A DNA stretch of 64,000 bases, from assembly GCF_001611555.1 (NCBI RefSeq), contig NZ_LSGP01000013.1, forward strand, positions 434,001 through 498,000. The letters run 5' to 3'. The DNA comes from Anaerosporomusa subterranea (GTDB taxonomy: Bacteria; Bacillota; Negativicutes; Sporomusales; Acetonemataceae). Numbering within the stretch: the stretch's first letter is position 1; each line of letters begins with the position of its first letter. The translations under genes and the position numbers were made by a program. Below, in pieces: positions 28,598 through 37,351 of the stretch. Under the pieces are notes generated by a model. The model saw only the letters and a program-made list of their open reading frames with translations, searched no databases and had not been told where the DNA came from.

Positions 28598-29839
28598 TTA
28601 GGCCTCGTATTTCTTTATCAAAATCGTTGCGTTGTGACCGCCAAAACCAAAGGAATTTGACAGTGCGACGCGTACTTTCTTTTCTTTAGCCTGATTCGGT
28701 ACATAATCAAGATCAAGCTCTGGATCAGGATTATCGTAGTTAATTGTTGGCGGCATAATATCGTTTAGTACTGTAAGTGCAGTTGCTACCGCCTCAATTC
28801 CACCTGCTGCTCCCAATAGATGGCCAGTCATCGACTTAATTGAGCTGACTGATAGTTTTTTGGCATGATCGCCAAACAGGGATTTAATCGCCAAGGATTC
28901 GTTTTTATCATTTAGCGGAGTTGACGTTCCATGCGCATTGATATAGTCTACATCTTCCGGCTTAATGCCAGCATCAGCGAGCGCCATCGCCATGCACTTT
29001 GCAGCTTGCGCGCCTTCGGGTGCAGGAGCGGTGATGTGGAAAGCGTCAGCGTTGGAGCCATAGCCGGCGATTTCAGCATAAATTCTTGCACCACGAGCAA
29101 TAGCATGCTCAAGTGATTCGATAACAATAACTCCAGCCCCCTCGCCCATGATAAAACCATCGCGGTCTTTGTCAAACGGGCGTGATGCTTTTTCCGGTTC
29201 GCTATTACGGGTTGACATGGCTTTCATTGCACAGAAGCCTGCAACTGCCGCAGGCGATACAGCTGCTTCAGTACCACCAGCTACCATGACATCGGCATCT
29301 CCGCGCTGGATTATTTTAAACGCATCGCCAATTGAGTTAGTACCAGTCGCACAGGCAGTAACGACACAAGTGCACGGTCCTTGGAGGCCAAAAGTAATTG
29401 AAGTTTGACCAGCAGGCATATTTGCGATCATCATCGGCACGAAGAACGGGCTAATGCGGCCAGGGCCCTTTTCAAATAGAGTTTTATACTGATCATGCAG
29501 AGTGTCCATGCCACCGATACCAGTTCCAATTATCGTTCCAATGCGGGTTAAATCTTCCTGCTCAAGATCAAGCCCGGAATCCTCAAGAGCCATTTTGGAG
29601 GCTGTAATAGCAAACTGAGTGCAACGATCCATGCGTTTTGCTTCTTTTTTATCTATGTAGTTGGTGGGATCGAAATCTTTTACCTCGCCAGCAATCTGGG
29701 TGGCATAGTCTGACGGATCAAAGCGAGTAATGCGCGCAATGCCCGACTTGCCTTCCAAAAGGGACTTCCAAAATATGTCGGTTCCTATACCGAGCGGCGT
29801 AACCGCTCCAAGACCAGTTATGACAACACGTTTTTTCAA
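28598..29839 (-). CDS. fabF: Beta-ketoacyl-ACP synthase II
   Basis: Elongating condensing enzyme of type II fatty acid synthesis. The 413-residue protein shows [13 protein letters not shown] at the start, the catalytic Cys in [15 protein letters not shown] (about residue 164), and the His residues in [11 protein letters not shown] and [16 protein letters not shown]-terminal [12 protein letters not shown]. The TTG at 29839 has GAGGTG 6 bases upstream and gives the standard length; the GTG at 29848 is part of that site. Near the end of the fapR-led operon. Confidence 0.96.
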   Translation of the reverse strand: MKKRVVITGLGAVTPLGIGTDIFWKSLLEGKSGIARITRFDPSDYATQIAGEVKDFDPTNYIDKKEAKRMDRCTQFAITASKMALEDSGLDLEQEDLTRIGTIIGTGIGGMDTLHDQYKTLFEKGPGRISPFFVPMMIANMPAGQTSITFGLQGPCTCVVTACATGTNSIGDAFKIIQRGDADVMVAGGTEAAVSPAAVAGFCAMKAMSTRNSEPEKASRPFDKDRDGFIMGEGAGVIVIESLEHAIARGARIYAEIAGYGSNADAFHITAPAPEGAQAAKCMAMALADAGIKPEDVDYINAHGTSTPLNDKNESLAIKSLFGDHAKKLSVSSIKSMTGHLLGAAGGIEAVATALTVLNDIMPPTINYDNPDPELDLDYVPNQAKEKKVRVALSNSFGFGGHNATILIKKYEA

Positions 29840-29855
29840 AAGTCTCACCTCACAT

Positions 29856-30803
29856 TTAATCTATCTGTTCAGCTTCTTTAATAAGACGCGCAAAAATTTC
29901 TTTCACGGACAGAATTTCGTCTATTTTATGAATGTACTCACCCGTAAAAACCAGACCAGATTCCACATCACCTTGCTGAGCGCGAATCAGCGCTTTGATG
30001 ATGCAGAAGTTTTTTTCACAGTGCTTTAAGCAAGCATCGCAAGTCTGGGGGGTAGGCGCAGCACCTTCAAGAATTTTCTCAGCAAATGGATTCTTAACCG
30101 CGCGACCGGGTAATCCGACTGGGCTCTTTATCAATACGACATCTTCCGGCTTTGCTTTGAGGTAGAACTGCTTCAAAGCAGGCCCAGCATTCGATTCAAT
30201 GCTTGCGGCAAAACGGGTTCCCATTTGTACGCCGCTCGCTCCAAGTCGTATTGCTTCGACGATATCACGACCAAAGATGACTCCGCCAGCACCAATGACA
30301 GGAATGTTAACAGCTTTGCTAATTTCCGGAACAATCTCTTTCATCGATTTGTCAGTGCCCAAATGCCCCCCAGCTTCTTTGCCTTCAACAACAACAGCAG
30401 CAGCGCCGAGCATTTCAGATATTTTAGCTAATTTTACACTAGAAACAATTGGGACTATCGGAGTGCCGGACTCTTTTCCTAGTCCAAACATGTCCCGCGA
30501 GAAGCCAGCCCCTGCTACTACCAGATCAATGCCTTCATCGATTGCTGTCTTCACCAAATCGGCAAACTGTCGGGCAGCCACCATTGCGTTGATTCCGATA
30601 ATTCCTTTGGTCAATGAACGGGCCAAACGAATTTCATGCCGCAATTCATCAAGAGCCATACCAGAGGCCGCGATCAGTCCGATGCCGCCCTCCTCTGCAA
30701 CTGCAGACGCTAAGCGTGCGGTCGAGAGACGGATAGCCATGCCACCCTGAATAATCGGCACTTTGGCGACAAGATGTCCAATTCGTAGTTCTGGAAGTTT
30801 CAA
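29856..30803 (-). CDS. FabX-like NMO-family flavoprotein with four-Cys cluster
   Basis: The nitronate-monooxygenase/FabK-type FMN TIM-barrel begins with [20 protein letters not shown], followed by [12 protein letters not shown] (conserved GGH) and [14 protein letters not shown]. Unlike the FabK at 32876, it has a C-terminal [13 protein letters not shown] motif (C-x2-C-x3-C-x4-C), likely an Fe-S or metal site. In H. pylori an NMO-family flavoenzyme with a [4Fe-4S] cluster, FabX, converts saturated acyl-ACP to the cis-3-enoyl form for unsaturated fatty acids. The position between acpP and fabF fits such a role here, but this is inference. The TTG start at 30803 has GGAGG 9 bases upstream; 315 residues. 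Confidence 0.7.
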   Translation of the reverse strand: MKLPELRIGHLVAKVPIIQGGMAIRLSTARLASAVAEEGGIGLIAASGMALDELRHEIRLARSLTKGIIGINAMVAARQFADLVKTAIDEGIDLVVAGAGFSRDMFGLGKESGTPIVPIVSSVKLAKISEMLGAAAVVVEGKEAGGHLGTDKSMKEIVPEISKAVNIPVIGAGGVIFGRDIVEAIRLGASGVQMGTRFAASIESNAGPALKQFYLKAKPEDVVLIKSPVGLPGRAVKNPFAEKILEGAAPTPQTCDACLKHCEKNFCIIKALIRAQQGDVESGLVFTGEYIHKIDEILSVKEIFARLIKEAEQID

Positions 30804-30839
30804 AGCAGTAACTCCTCCAATCAATACAGTACCCTTTAA

Positions 30840-30872
30840 GAAAGTCCCGCGAACCAATTCCACGGGACTTTC
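30840..30872 (-). other. Hairpin between acpP and the FabX-like gene
   Basis: A 10-bp stem (30840-30849 with 30863-30872) lies in the acpP to FabX-like intergenic space. Only a short T-rich tail follows on the minus strand, so it may be a partial terminator that lowers distal expression relative to acpP. Confidence 0.5.
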
Positions 30873-30891
30873 CTAATTACACAGGTATGGG

Positions 30892-31128
30892 TTAACCTTG
30901 TTTTTCTTTGTCTATGTAGTCAACTGCATCTTTTACGGTTTTAATTTTCTCAGCAGCCTCATCAGGAATCTCGATGTTGAATTCCTCTTCAAAAGCCATT
31001 ATCAATTCAACAATATCCAGGGAGTCAGCGCCAAGGTCGTCGATAAACGTGGATTCGATCGCCACATCGGCTTCGTCTACACCCAGTTGTTCCACAACGA
31101 TTTCTTTTACTTTATCAAAAGTCGTCAT
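30892..31128 (-). CDS. acpP: Acyl carrier protein
   Basis: Carries growing acyl chains on 4'-phosphopantetheine. The 78-residue product has the phosphopantetheine-attachment motif [14 protein letters not shown] (Ser about residue 37) and the usual acidic helices ([17 protein letters not shown]). Two close ATGs, 31134 and 31128, follow AAGGAGGTGAA. The 31128 start gives the typical [12 protein letters not shown] terminus. In the fab operon after fabG. Confidence 0.96.
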   Translation of the reverse strand: MTTFDKVKEIVVEQLGVDEADVAIESTFIDDLGADSLDIVELIMAFEEEFNIEIPDEAAEKIKTVKDAVDYIDKEKQG

Positions 31129-31172
31129 GTCCATTTCACCTCCTTCCAAGAATTCATTTACTCTGCCAAAAA

Positions 31173-31916
31173 TTACATGACCATTCCACCATCGACATGC
31201 AATGTCTGTCCGGTGATGTAGTCAGCCGAATCGGATGCCAGGAATACTACCGCAGCTGCCACATCTTCAGGCTTACCCATGCGAGTAAGCGGAATGCTGT
31301 TGGCCATCTCGGTTTTGACCTGATCAGACAATACAGCAGTCATATCAGTAGCGATAAAGCCCGGGGCAACCGCATTGACAGTTATACCCCGCGATGCTAG
31401 CTCTTTAGCCATGGATTTGGTAAATCCGATGACCCCGGCTTTTGCCGCAGCGTAATTCGACTGACCGGCATTACCCATGACCCCGACAACAGAAGTCATA
31501 TTGATAATTTTTCCACTTTTTTGCTTAATCATAACACGAGAGACTTGTTTAGTGCAATGGAAGACACCTTTAAGATTGGTATTCATTACAGCGTCCCAGT
31601 CATCCTCTTTCATGCGAAGCAGAAGATTATCCCGTGTAATGCCAGCGTTATTAACCAGAATGTCAACATGACCATACGCCTCTAACATTTGCTTAAGCAG
31701 TGCATCAACTGACTCAGCCTGAGACACATCAGCCTGAACTGCAATAGCTTCTCCGCCAAAAGCTATAATCTCATTGATCGTATCCTGCGCTGCAGCGGCA
31801 TTGCCGGCATAGTTGACGACAACCTTGGCACCCGCCTTGGCTAGAGCGATAGCAACCGCACGTCCAATACCGCGGGATGCCCCTGTGACTAAAGCAACTT
31901 TGTTGTCTAAAAGCAT
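31173..31916 (-). CDS. fabG: 3-oxoacyl-ACP reductase
   Basis: NADPH-dependent short-chain dehydrogenase for the first reduction of each elongation cycle. The 247-residue protein has the [12 protein letters not shown] cofactor motif (about residue 11), NNAG, the catalytic Ser in NMTSVVG and YxxxK in YAAAKAGV, and a C-terminal [12 protein letters not shown]. The ATG at 31916 has AAGGAGGT upstream and lies one base after the fabD stop; the frame remains open to 31943 but this is inside fabD. Confidence 0.96.
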   Translation of the reverse strand: MLLDNKVALVTGASRGIGRAVAIALAKAGAKVVVNYAGNAAAAQDTINEIIAFGGEAIAVQADVSQAESVDALLKQMLEAYGHVDILVNNAGITRDNLLLRMKEDDWDAVMNTNLKGVFHCTKQVSRVMIKQKSGKIINMTSVVGVMGNAGQSNYAAAKAGVIGFTKSMAKELASRGITVNAVAPGFIATDMTAVLSDQVKTEMANSIPLTRMGKPEDVAAAVVFLASDSADYITGQTLHVDGGMVM

Positions 31917-31917
31917 T

Positions 31918-32862
31918 TTAGCGGACCTCCTTGAAATAATCAAGGGATTTTTCTAGTGACGTGCAATCCTCTACATTTAAATTAGTAGCATCTTTAACTA
32001 TCTTTTTCGTAAACCCGGTCAGAACCTTTCCTGGGCCCACCTCTACGAATACAGAGCATCCTAAATCAACGATCTTAGCAACACAATCTTCCCACAACAC
32101 AGGACTGGCAGCCTGGGCAACTAGCGACGACTTAATTTCAACGACTTGGGTCAAAGCTTGGGCGTTAACGTTGGCCACTACAGGGGTCGCTGCGTTACGA
32201 ATTTCAATATTTTCAAGCTCAGTAGCCAATCTTTCGGCAGCGGGCTTCATCAGTGTGCTATGAAATGGTGCACTTACAGGCAATGACACGACGCGTTTGG
32301 CGCCAGCGGCTTTTAACAGTTCAATCGCCTTATCAACTGCTGCCGTTCCGCCAGCAATAACAATTTGCCCAGGGCAATTGAAATTTACCGCTTGGACTGG
32401 ACCAGTTTCCTGTTCAGCCTGACGGCAAATATCAATAACAACTTGTCTGTCAGCCCCCATAACAGCTGCCATGCTCCCCTGCCCTAATGGCACGGCTTCC
32501 TGCATGAACTGACCACGTTTTCTTACCAGTCTAACCGCATCAGCAAAATCCAATACCCCAGCTGCGACAAGCGCCGAATATTCGCCAAGACTATGTCCTG
32601 CCACTACATCCGGTTGTATACCTGCTTCTTTTAGGACTTCATAGCATGCCACACTCATTGTAAGAATGGCTGGCTGAGTATTGTATGTCTTACGGAGTTC
32701 TTCCTCCGGTCCGTTAAAACAAAGATCAGTGATTGAAAAACCGAGAGCCTCATCTGCAGCTTGGAAGACCCGTCTTGCAGATTCATACTGTTCATAGAGT
32801 TCCTTGCCCATACCAACCGACTGGGACCCCTGTCCAGGAAATACAAATGCAATTTTGCCCAT
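31918..32862 (-). CDS. fabD: Malonyl-CoA:ACP transacylase
   Basis: Loads malonyl groups onto ACP. The 314-residue protein has AFVFPGQGSQ (residue 4 on), the active-site Ser in AGHSLGEYSALVAAG (about residue 92), an Arg in RLVRKRGQFMQEA, and the His in PFHSTLM (about residue 200). Lies 13 bases after fabK in the operon. Confidence 0.96.
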   Translation of the reverse strand: MGKIAFVFPGQGSQSVGMGKELYEQYESARRVFQAADEALGFSITDLCFNGPEEELRKTYNTQPAILTMSVACYEVLKEAGIQPDVVAGHSLGEYSALVAAGVLDFADAVRLVRKRGQFMQEAVPLGQGSMAAVMGADRQVVIDICRQAEQETGPVQAVNFNCPGQIVIAGGTAAVDKAIELLKAAGAKRVVSLPVSAPFHSTLMKPAAERLATELENIEIRNAATPVVANVNAQALTQVVEIKSSLVAQAASPVLWEDCVAKIVDLGCSVFVEVGPGKVLTGFTKKIVKDATNLNVEDCTSLEKSLDYFKEVR

Positions 32863-32875
32863 ACTGTTTCTCCCC

Positions 32876-33829
32876 CTACTGTTCGTTAGTCAGATCAACT
32901 CGCACGCTTTCCAACACACGTGGAATGCCGCGCACGATATCTTGGATGATCTCATGGACAGTTTTTACATCTTGAATTAAGCCAGAAATCTGCCCAACCA
33001 TTACCGAGCCATTATTGATATCGCCTTCACAAGTTGCCGCCCGAAGTTTACCTGCACCTAAGTTGCCGAATTCTTCTACAGAAGCACCTTGACGCTCAAG
33101 GGCAAGAAAATCGCGAGCTAATTTATTTTCAATCACGCGCACCGGATGACCGGTTGATAAACCGGTGAGCACGGTTGAACGGTCTTTCGCCTTGATAATG
33201 GCCTGTTTGTAATTGTCGTGAGCAATACATTCGGCTGAAGCGACAAAACGAGTACCAATCTGTACTCCCTTCGCGCCCAACGCAAACGCGGCAACAACGC
33301 CTCGAGCATCCGCAATGCCTCCGGCTGCAATAACAGGAATCTTGACCGCGTCAACAACTTGGGGAACAAGCGACATTGTCGTCACTTCCCCAACATGGCC
33401 GCCACTCTCCAAGCCTTCAGCAATAATGGCATCAACGCCAATTCGTTCAAGTCTGATCGCAAGAGCCACTGAGGCAACAACAGGAATAACCTTAGTTCCA
33501 ATCGCTTTCAGAGCAGGAATATATTCGCCAGGATTGCCAGCGCCTGTAGTGACCACGGGAACTTTTTCGTCAATAACAACTTGCATTACATCTTTAACAA
33601 ACGGCGACATCAACATAATATTTACGCCAAATGGTTTAGAAGTCATTGCTTTAGTTTTTCTAATTTCTGCGCGGAGTACATCATGCGGCATATTTGCAGC
33701 GCCAATTAAGCCAAGTCCGCCCGCATTTGAGACAGCTGAAGCTAGTTCTGCGGTAGCAACCCAGGCCATTCCGCCTTGAAGAATAGGATACTCAATATGC
33801 AGCAAATCGCACAGTCTGGTCTTAAACAA
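32876..33829 (-). CDS. fabK: Enoyl-ACP reductase II (FMN)
   Basis: Reduces trans-2-enoyl-ACP in the last step of the elongation cycle using FMN and NAD(P)H. The 317-residue barrel starts TRLCDLLHIEYPILQGGMAW. It has PVVTTGAGNPGEY, AEGLESGGHVGEVTT with the conserved His, and PVIAAGGIADARGV. The C-terminal Cys cluster of the neighbouring FabX-like gene is absent. Start TTG at 33829 with GGGAG upstream, overlapping the fabH end by 8 bases. No FabI or FabL was seen in the window. Confidence 0.9.
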   Translation of the reverse strand: MFKTRLCDLLHIEYPILQGGMAWVATAELASAVSNAGGLGLIGAANMPHDVLRAEIRKTKAMTSKPFGVNIMLMSPFVKDVMQVVIDEKVPVVTTGAGNPGEYIPALKAIGTKVIPVVASVALAIRLERIGVDAIIAEGLESGGHVGEVTTMSLVPQVVDAVKIPVIAAGGIADARGVVAAFALGAKGVQIGTRFVASAECIAHDNYKQAIIKAKDRSTVLTGLSTGHPVRVIENKLARDFLALERQGASVEEFGNLGAGKLRAATCEGDINNGSVMVGQISGLIQDVKTVHEIIQDIVRGIPRVLESVRVDLTNEQ

Positions 33830-34835
33830 TAGTCTTGTCTCCCTTGCACCATTTTATTACAGCAGATGCCCAAGTTAATCCAGCGCCAAAGCCCACCAAT
33901 ACAATATTGTCTCCTTGTTTGACTTTACCTTCACGTAGCGCCTCATCAAGTGCTATAGGAATCGTCGCAGCCGATGTGTTGCCATACCGATCCACATTGA
34001 CCATCACTTTCTCCATAGGCAGTTTCAGGCGTTTTGCGGCGGACTGAATGATCCGGACATTCGCCTGATGCGGGATCATGAAATCTACATCTTCAGTCGA
34101 AAGCCCCGCATCCTCAATTGCCTTCATGGCAGCTTCACCCATGACTTTGATCGCAAATTTAAATACTTCATTACCGTTCATCTGTAGAAAATGCATACTG
34201 TCGGTGACCGTATCAAGCGATGCGGGCAAACGCGAACCACCAGCAGGCTGTTTTAACAATTCAGCGCCAGATCCATCTGAACCAAGATGCGCACTTAACA
34301 ATCCACAACCAGCCGTGACTTCTCCTAGCACTGCCGCACCTGCACCATCACCAAATAATACACATGTATTACGATCTTTCCAATCGAGAATCCGGGAGAT
34401 TGTTTCAGCCCCGATGACTAATACATGCTTATAGAGTCCGGCTTTAATGAATTGTGCACCTGTGATCAGCGCATAGACAAAGCCTGAACAACCAGCAGAC
34501 AGATCGAATGCAGCTGCCTTAGTGGCCTTGATTTTGTCTTGTACAATGCAAGCAGTCGATGGAAAGGCCATATCTGGAGTAGCTGTAGCGACAATAATCA
34601 AATCGATGTCATTTGCAGTCAACCCAGCGTCAATCAACGCTTTTTCAGCCGCCTTGGCAGACAGATCGGAAGTCGCGACTCCCGGATCAGCGATCCGGCG
34701 CTCACGGATGCCAGTGCGGTCAACAATCCACTGATCATCAGTATCGACAATTTTTTCTAAATCCTTGTTTGTCACAATGTTTTCAGGAGCATAAGAACCC
34801 AACCCAATTATACCAACTGATCTTTCATTCTCCAT
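33822..34835 (-). CDS. fabH: Beta-ketoacyl-ACP synthase III
   Basis: Initiates fatty acid synthesis by condensing acyl-CoA with malonyl-ACP. The 337-residue protein has IIGLGSYAPENIVTN, VDRTGIRERRI, the catalytic Cys in DLSAGCSGFVYAL, PHQANVRI (His) and NVDRYGNTSAATIPIAL (Asn). The ATG at 34835 lies inside the end of plsX (11-base overlap). The ribosome-binding site (GAGGGG about 13 bases upstream) is distant, so coupling to plsX is likely. Upstream in-frame codons extend deep into plsX and are rejected. Confidence 0.95.
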   Translation of the reverse strand: MENERSVGIIGLGSYAPENIVTNKDLEKIVDTDDQWIVDRTGIRERRIADPGVATSDLSAKAAEKALIDAGLTANDIDLIIVATATPDMAFPSTACIVQDKIKATKAAAFDLSAGCSGFVYALITGAQFIKAGLYKHVLVIGAETISRILDWKDRNTCVLFGDGAGAAVLGEVTAGCGLLSAHLGSDGSGAELLKQPAGGSRLPASLDTVTDSMHFLQMNGNEVFKFAIKVMGEAAMKAIEDAGLSTEDVDFMIPHQANVRIIQSAAKRLKLPMEKVMVNVDRYGNTSAATIPIALDEALREGKVKQGDNIVLVGFGAGLTWASAVIKWCKGDKTIV

Positions 34836-35847
34836 CACGTTCTGCCAGCCCCTCTCGCACAATATTTTCTCGAATATGGTCAACAACTTGTTGCTCTGCG
34901 AACTCTTTGGCAACTCGAATTGCATTCTTAATTGCTTTAGCTTTTGAACTACCATGACATATGATAAATCCGCCATCAACGCCTAACAGCGGCGCACCGC
35001 CATATTCCGCATAGTCGAGTTTTTTCTTTAGGCTGCGTAAGGCAGGTAAGACCATCAGTGATGCCAGCTTGGTTAATATGCCGCTTTGGCTAATTGTATC
35101 TTTAATTAATTGCATGATAGCGCTAGCCAGTCCTTCACTAAGCTTAAGTACAATATTACCGACAAAGCCATCGCAGACAACCACATCAACCGTTCCTTTG
35201 GGAATGTCGCGACCTTCCACATTGCCGATAAAGTTGATGGTACGAAGCTGTTTTAGCAGCGGAAATGTCGCCAAGGCCTGTTCATTGCCTTTGGTGTCTT
35301 CCTCGCCAATATTGAGAAGTCCTACCCGTGGGTTAGGTACTCCCATAATATATTTTGCATAAATAGAGCCCATAATAGCACTCTGTACCAGATGTTTAGG
35401 CTTACTGTCTACATTAGCACCAGAATCCAATAAAATAGTCGTTCCAGTCAAGTTAGGCATAGGTGTAGCAATAGTCGGGCGTTCAATCCCATTTATTCGG
35501 CCAAGTCCGAATAAAGCAGCCGCCACTGCGGCACCTGTACTGCCTGCCGCTATTACAACATCGCATTTTCCTTCTTTGACCAACTGTGTAGCAACCACCA
35601 CGGAAGCATCCTTTTTGCGTCTGACAGCAGCACCGGGTTGATCATGCATATCAATAGTTTGACTGGCATGGTGTACGGATATAGGGAGTTTTTCCCATCC
35701 CGGACATTTATGTAATACTTCCTCAATCTTTACCTTGTCACCGACGAGAACGACCTCGCACGGAAACTCTTTAACAGCTTCAATTGCACCGTTAACTGTT
35801 TCGAGCGGAGCAAAATCGCCGCCCATTGCATCGAGAGCAACCCTCAT
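34825..35847 (-). CDS. plsX: Phosphate acyltransferase PlsX
   Basis: Converts acyl-ACP to acyl-phosphate for phospholipid synthesis by PlsY. The 340-residue protein shows VALDAMGGDFAP, the SVVVATQLVKEG and AAGSTGAAVA regions, and VCDGFVGNIVLKLSEGLA. The ATG at 35847 has GGGAG 7 bases upstream. It is the second gene of the fapR operon, the standard fapR-plsX-fabD-fabG-acpP theme with fabH and fabK inserted. Confidence 0.96.
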   Translation of the reverse strand: MRVALDAMGGDFAPLETVNGAIEAVKEFPCEVVLVGDKVKIEEVLHKCPGWEKLPISVHHASQTIDMHDQPGAAVRRKKDASVVVATQLVKEGKCDVVIAAGSTGAAVAAALFGLGRINGIERPTIATPMPNLTGTTILLDSGANVDSKPKHLVQSAIMGSIYAKYIMGVPNPRVGLLNIGEEDTKGNEQALATFPLLKQLRTINFIGNVEGRDIPKGTVDVVVCDGFVGNIVLKLSEGLASAIMQLIKDTISQSGILTKLASLMVLPALRSLKKKLDYAEYGGAPLLGVDGGFIICHGSSKAKAIKNAIRVAKEFAEQQVVDHIRENIVREGLAERDGE

Positions 35848-35860
35848 CCGCATTCTCCCT

Positions 35861-36415
35861 TCATTGGCCCAATGAGACTAGGATAAATTTGGCCCGAAAT
35901 ACTTCCTGTGAATCAATACGAGTTTTGACCCAAACAAAATACTTGTTGCCACGAACCTTTACTACTTCTGCCTTTGCAATGAGCTTGGCACCCATATGCA
36001 CAGGCGTCTTATACTTAATATTGGCGACCCCAGTCACCGCAGTTGGAGCGTCAATCATCGCCAAAGCCAATGAATTTGCCTGAGCAAATAAATAATGGCC
36101 TCTCGCAATTTTCGTTTTAGAAAAGACCATATCGGGAGTTACTGTCAGCATGGAAATGGCCGCCTGACCAAGTTCCAAGTCAATTAACTCGCCTACAACC
36201 TCACCGCTAGTCATTGTCCGTATCTGTGCGTGAGCTTCATGTGCCAACTGACGAGTACGTTCCCTTAATTCAGGAATACCAAGTTCAAGCCGGTCCAGAC
36301 GAATTGTCTGAACGCTAACATCTAACAGTACAGCCAGTTCCTCGTCCGTCAAAAATAAGCCTTCACGCAGCTTCTCTTGCAACATTTCCTGTCTTTGTCT
36401 TTTTGGGATACGCAT
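35861..36415 (-). CDS. fapR: Fatty acid biosynthesis repressor FapR
   Basis: Malonyl-CoA-responsive repressor of fatty acid and phospholipid genes. The 184-residue protein has an N-terminal DeoR-like HTH (DEELAVLLDVSVQTIRLDRLELGIPELR, about residues 24-51) and a C-terminal hot-dog domain that binds malonyl-CoA (AITGV-like AVTGVANIKYKTPVHMGAKL). TTG, ATG and ATG occur in tandem at 36421-36413; the 36415 ATG is 6 bases after AGGTGA. It leads the fab operon and probably represses its own promoter. Confidence 0.93.
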   Translation of the reverse strand: MRIPKRQRQEMLQEKLREGLFLTDEELAVLLDVSVQTIRLDRLELGIPELRERTRQLAHEAHAQIRTMTSGEVVGELIDLELGQAAISMLTVTPDMVFSKTKIARGHYLFAQANSLALAMIDAPTAVTGVANIKYKTPVHMGAKLIAKAEVVKVRGNKYFVWVKTRIDSQEVFRAKFILVSLGQ

Positions 36416-36444
36416 CATCAATCACCTATTAGCAGCAAGTAATA

Positions 36445-36492
36445 AGACCTGTTAATAGGTCTAGTATAAAACAGATGACACTACAATTGCAA
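36445..36492 (-). promoter_or_regulatory. Promoter of the fapR-fab operon with candidate FapR operator
   Basis: On the minus strand TTGCAA (36492-36487) and TATACT (36468-36463) are 18 bases apart. Directly after the -10 lies a perfect palindrome AGACCT-N6-AGGTCT (36445-36462), about 30 bases before fapR. A palindrome at the start point of a fapR-led operon is where FapR binds in Bacillus. The exact motif match to known FapR boxes was not checked. Confidence 0.65.
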
Positions 36493-36494
36493 GC

Positions 36495-36537
36495 AAAAAG
36501 TGAGCAAGTACATCGAATTCGATTGTATCTTGCTCAC
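36495..36537 (-). terminator. Terminator of the DUF177-rpmF transcript
   Basis: A stem of at least 9 bp (GTGAGCAAG/CTTGCTCAC) lies 22 bases after the rpmF stop and is followed by TTTTT on the minus strand. It lies immediately upstream of the fapR promoter, so the two operons are separately controlled. Confidence 0.85.
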
Positions 36538-36558
36538 TCCGCACGTTTTTATTCTGCA

Positions 36559-36735
36559 TTATTCAGCTGCGACGACTTCCTTGCCATTGTAATAACCACA
36601 TTCGGGGCATACCCGATGGGGCATCCTCAGTTGATGGCACTGTGGGCACTCAGCAAATCCGGGTACAGTCAGCTTCCAATTGGCACGACGCTTATCACGG
36701 CGGCACTTGGACATTTTGCGCTTTGGAACGGCCAT
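36559..36735 (-). CDS. rpmF: Ribosomal protein bL32
   Basis: Small 50S protein of 58 residues. The sequence begins MAVPKRKMSKCRRDKRRANW and has two CxxC pairs (residues 30/33 and 43/46, CPQC and CPEC), so this is the zinc-binding form. The ATG at 36735 has a GGAGGTG site upstream. It follows the DUF177 gene by 13 bases, the normal Firmicutes pair, and is terminated before fapR. Confidence 0.96.
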   Translation of the reverse strand: MAVPKRKMSKCRRDKRRANWKLTVPGFAECPQCHQLRMPHRVCPECGYYNGKEVVAAE

Positions 36736-36748
36736 TACTTACACCTCC

Positions 36749-37255
36749 TTAACTCTGGGTTGGATTCTTCGGCTCAAGCAGTTTTTGCAATACGGCAAAT
36801 TTGGGGTTAATGGTTTCAGTCGTGCAGGTACAGATCTCCATATTTAGGTTTTTACCGCAAATCGGGCACAATCCCCGACACTCTTGGCGACAAACCTGTT
36901 TGAACGGTTCAGCCAAAATCAGGCTTTCCCTTACCGTTTCCGCAATATCGATACTATCGCCCTGGAACCACGACATATCCGCTTCCTGGTCACTTTCAGG
37001 CAGGCCTTCTTTAAAGTTCGCCTGAAATGGAATCTCGACCTTGGCCAAGTAGGGTTCTAGGCAACGGCCACAAACAAACCGTGCTTCCCCAAGGATTTGT
37101 CCAGTCACTTCCAGGATTGCGCCATCATTCAGGATTTTACCGCTAATATCCAGATCGGCATATGTAACAGTACCGGTTGAAAGCGACGAAACTGAAAAGT
37201 GATACATCTGGACAGCGCTAACATCCTTTTTAATGCGGAAAACGTCAATATTCAA
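36749..37255 (-). CDS. DUF177 (YceD-like) protein
   Basis: Conserved protein encoded next to rpmF in most bacteria; YceD homologues are implicated in 23S rRNA or ribosome maturation. The 168-residue product has the family elements: a beta-rich N-terminal half, CGRCLEPY (CxxC, about residue 80), and a C-terminal CRQECRGLCPICGKNLN segment with further CxxC-type cysteines. Start TTG at 37255 with GAGGTGG upstream. Cotranscribed with rpmF. Confidence 0.88.
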   Translation of the reverse strand: MNIDVFRIKKDVSAVQMYHFSVSSLSTGTVTYADLDISGKILNDGAILEVTGQILGEARFVCGRCLEPYLAKVEIPFQANFKEGLPESDQEADMSWFQGDSIDIAETVRESLILAEPFKQVCRQECRGLCPICGKNLNMEICTCTTETINPKFAVLQKLLEPKNPTQS

Positions 37256-37306
37256 GGATTTCCACCTCGGCCTTCATTTATTATAGCCAGCATGTTATTG
37301 TTTGTC

Positions 37307-37338
37307 AAGAAAAGCCGGAGCATTACGCGTCCGGCTTT
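37307..37338 (-). terminator. Terminator of ackA
   Basis: A 9-bp stem (AAAGCCGGA/TCCGGCTTT, 10-base loop) is followed by TTTTCTT on the minus strand, 14 bases after the ackA stop. Confidence 0.85.
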
Positions 37339-37351
37339 CTCGATTAAGTGA

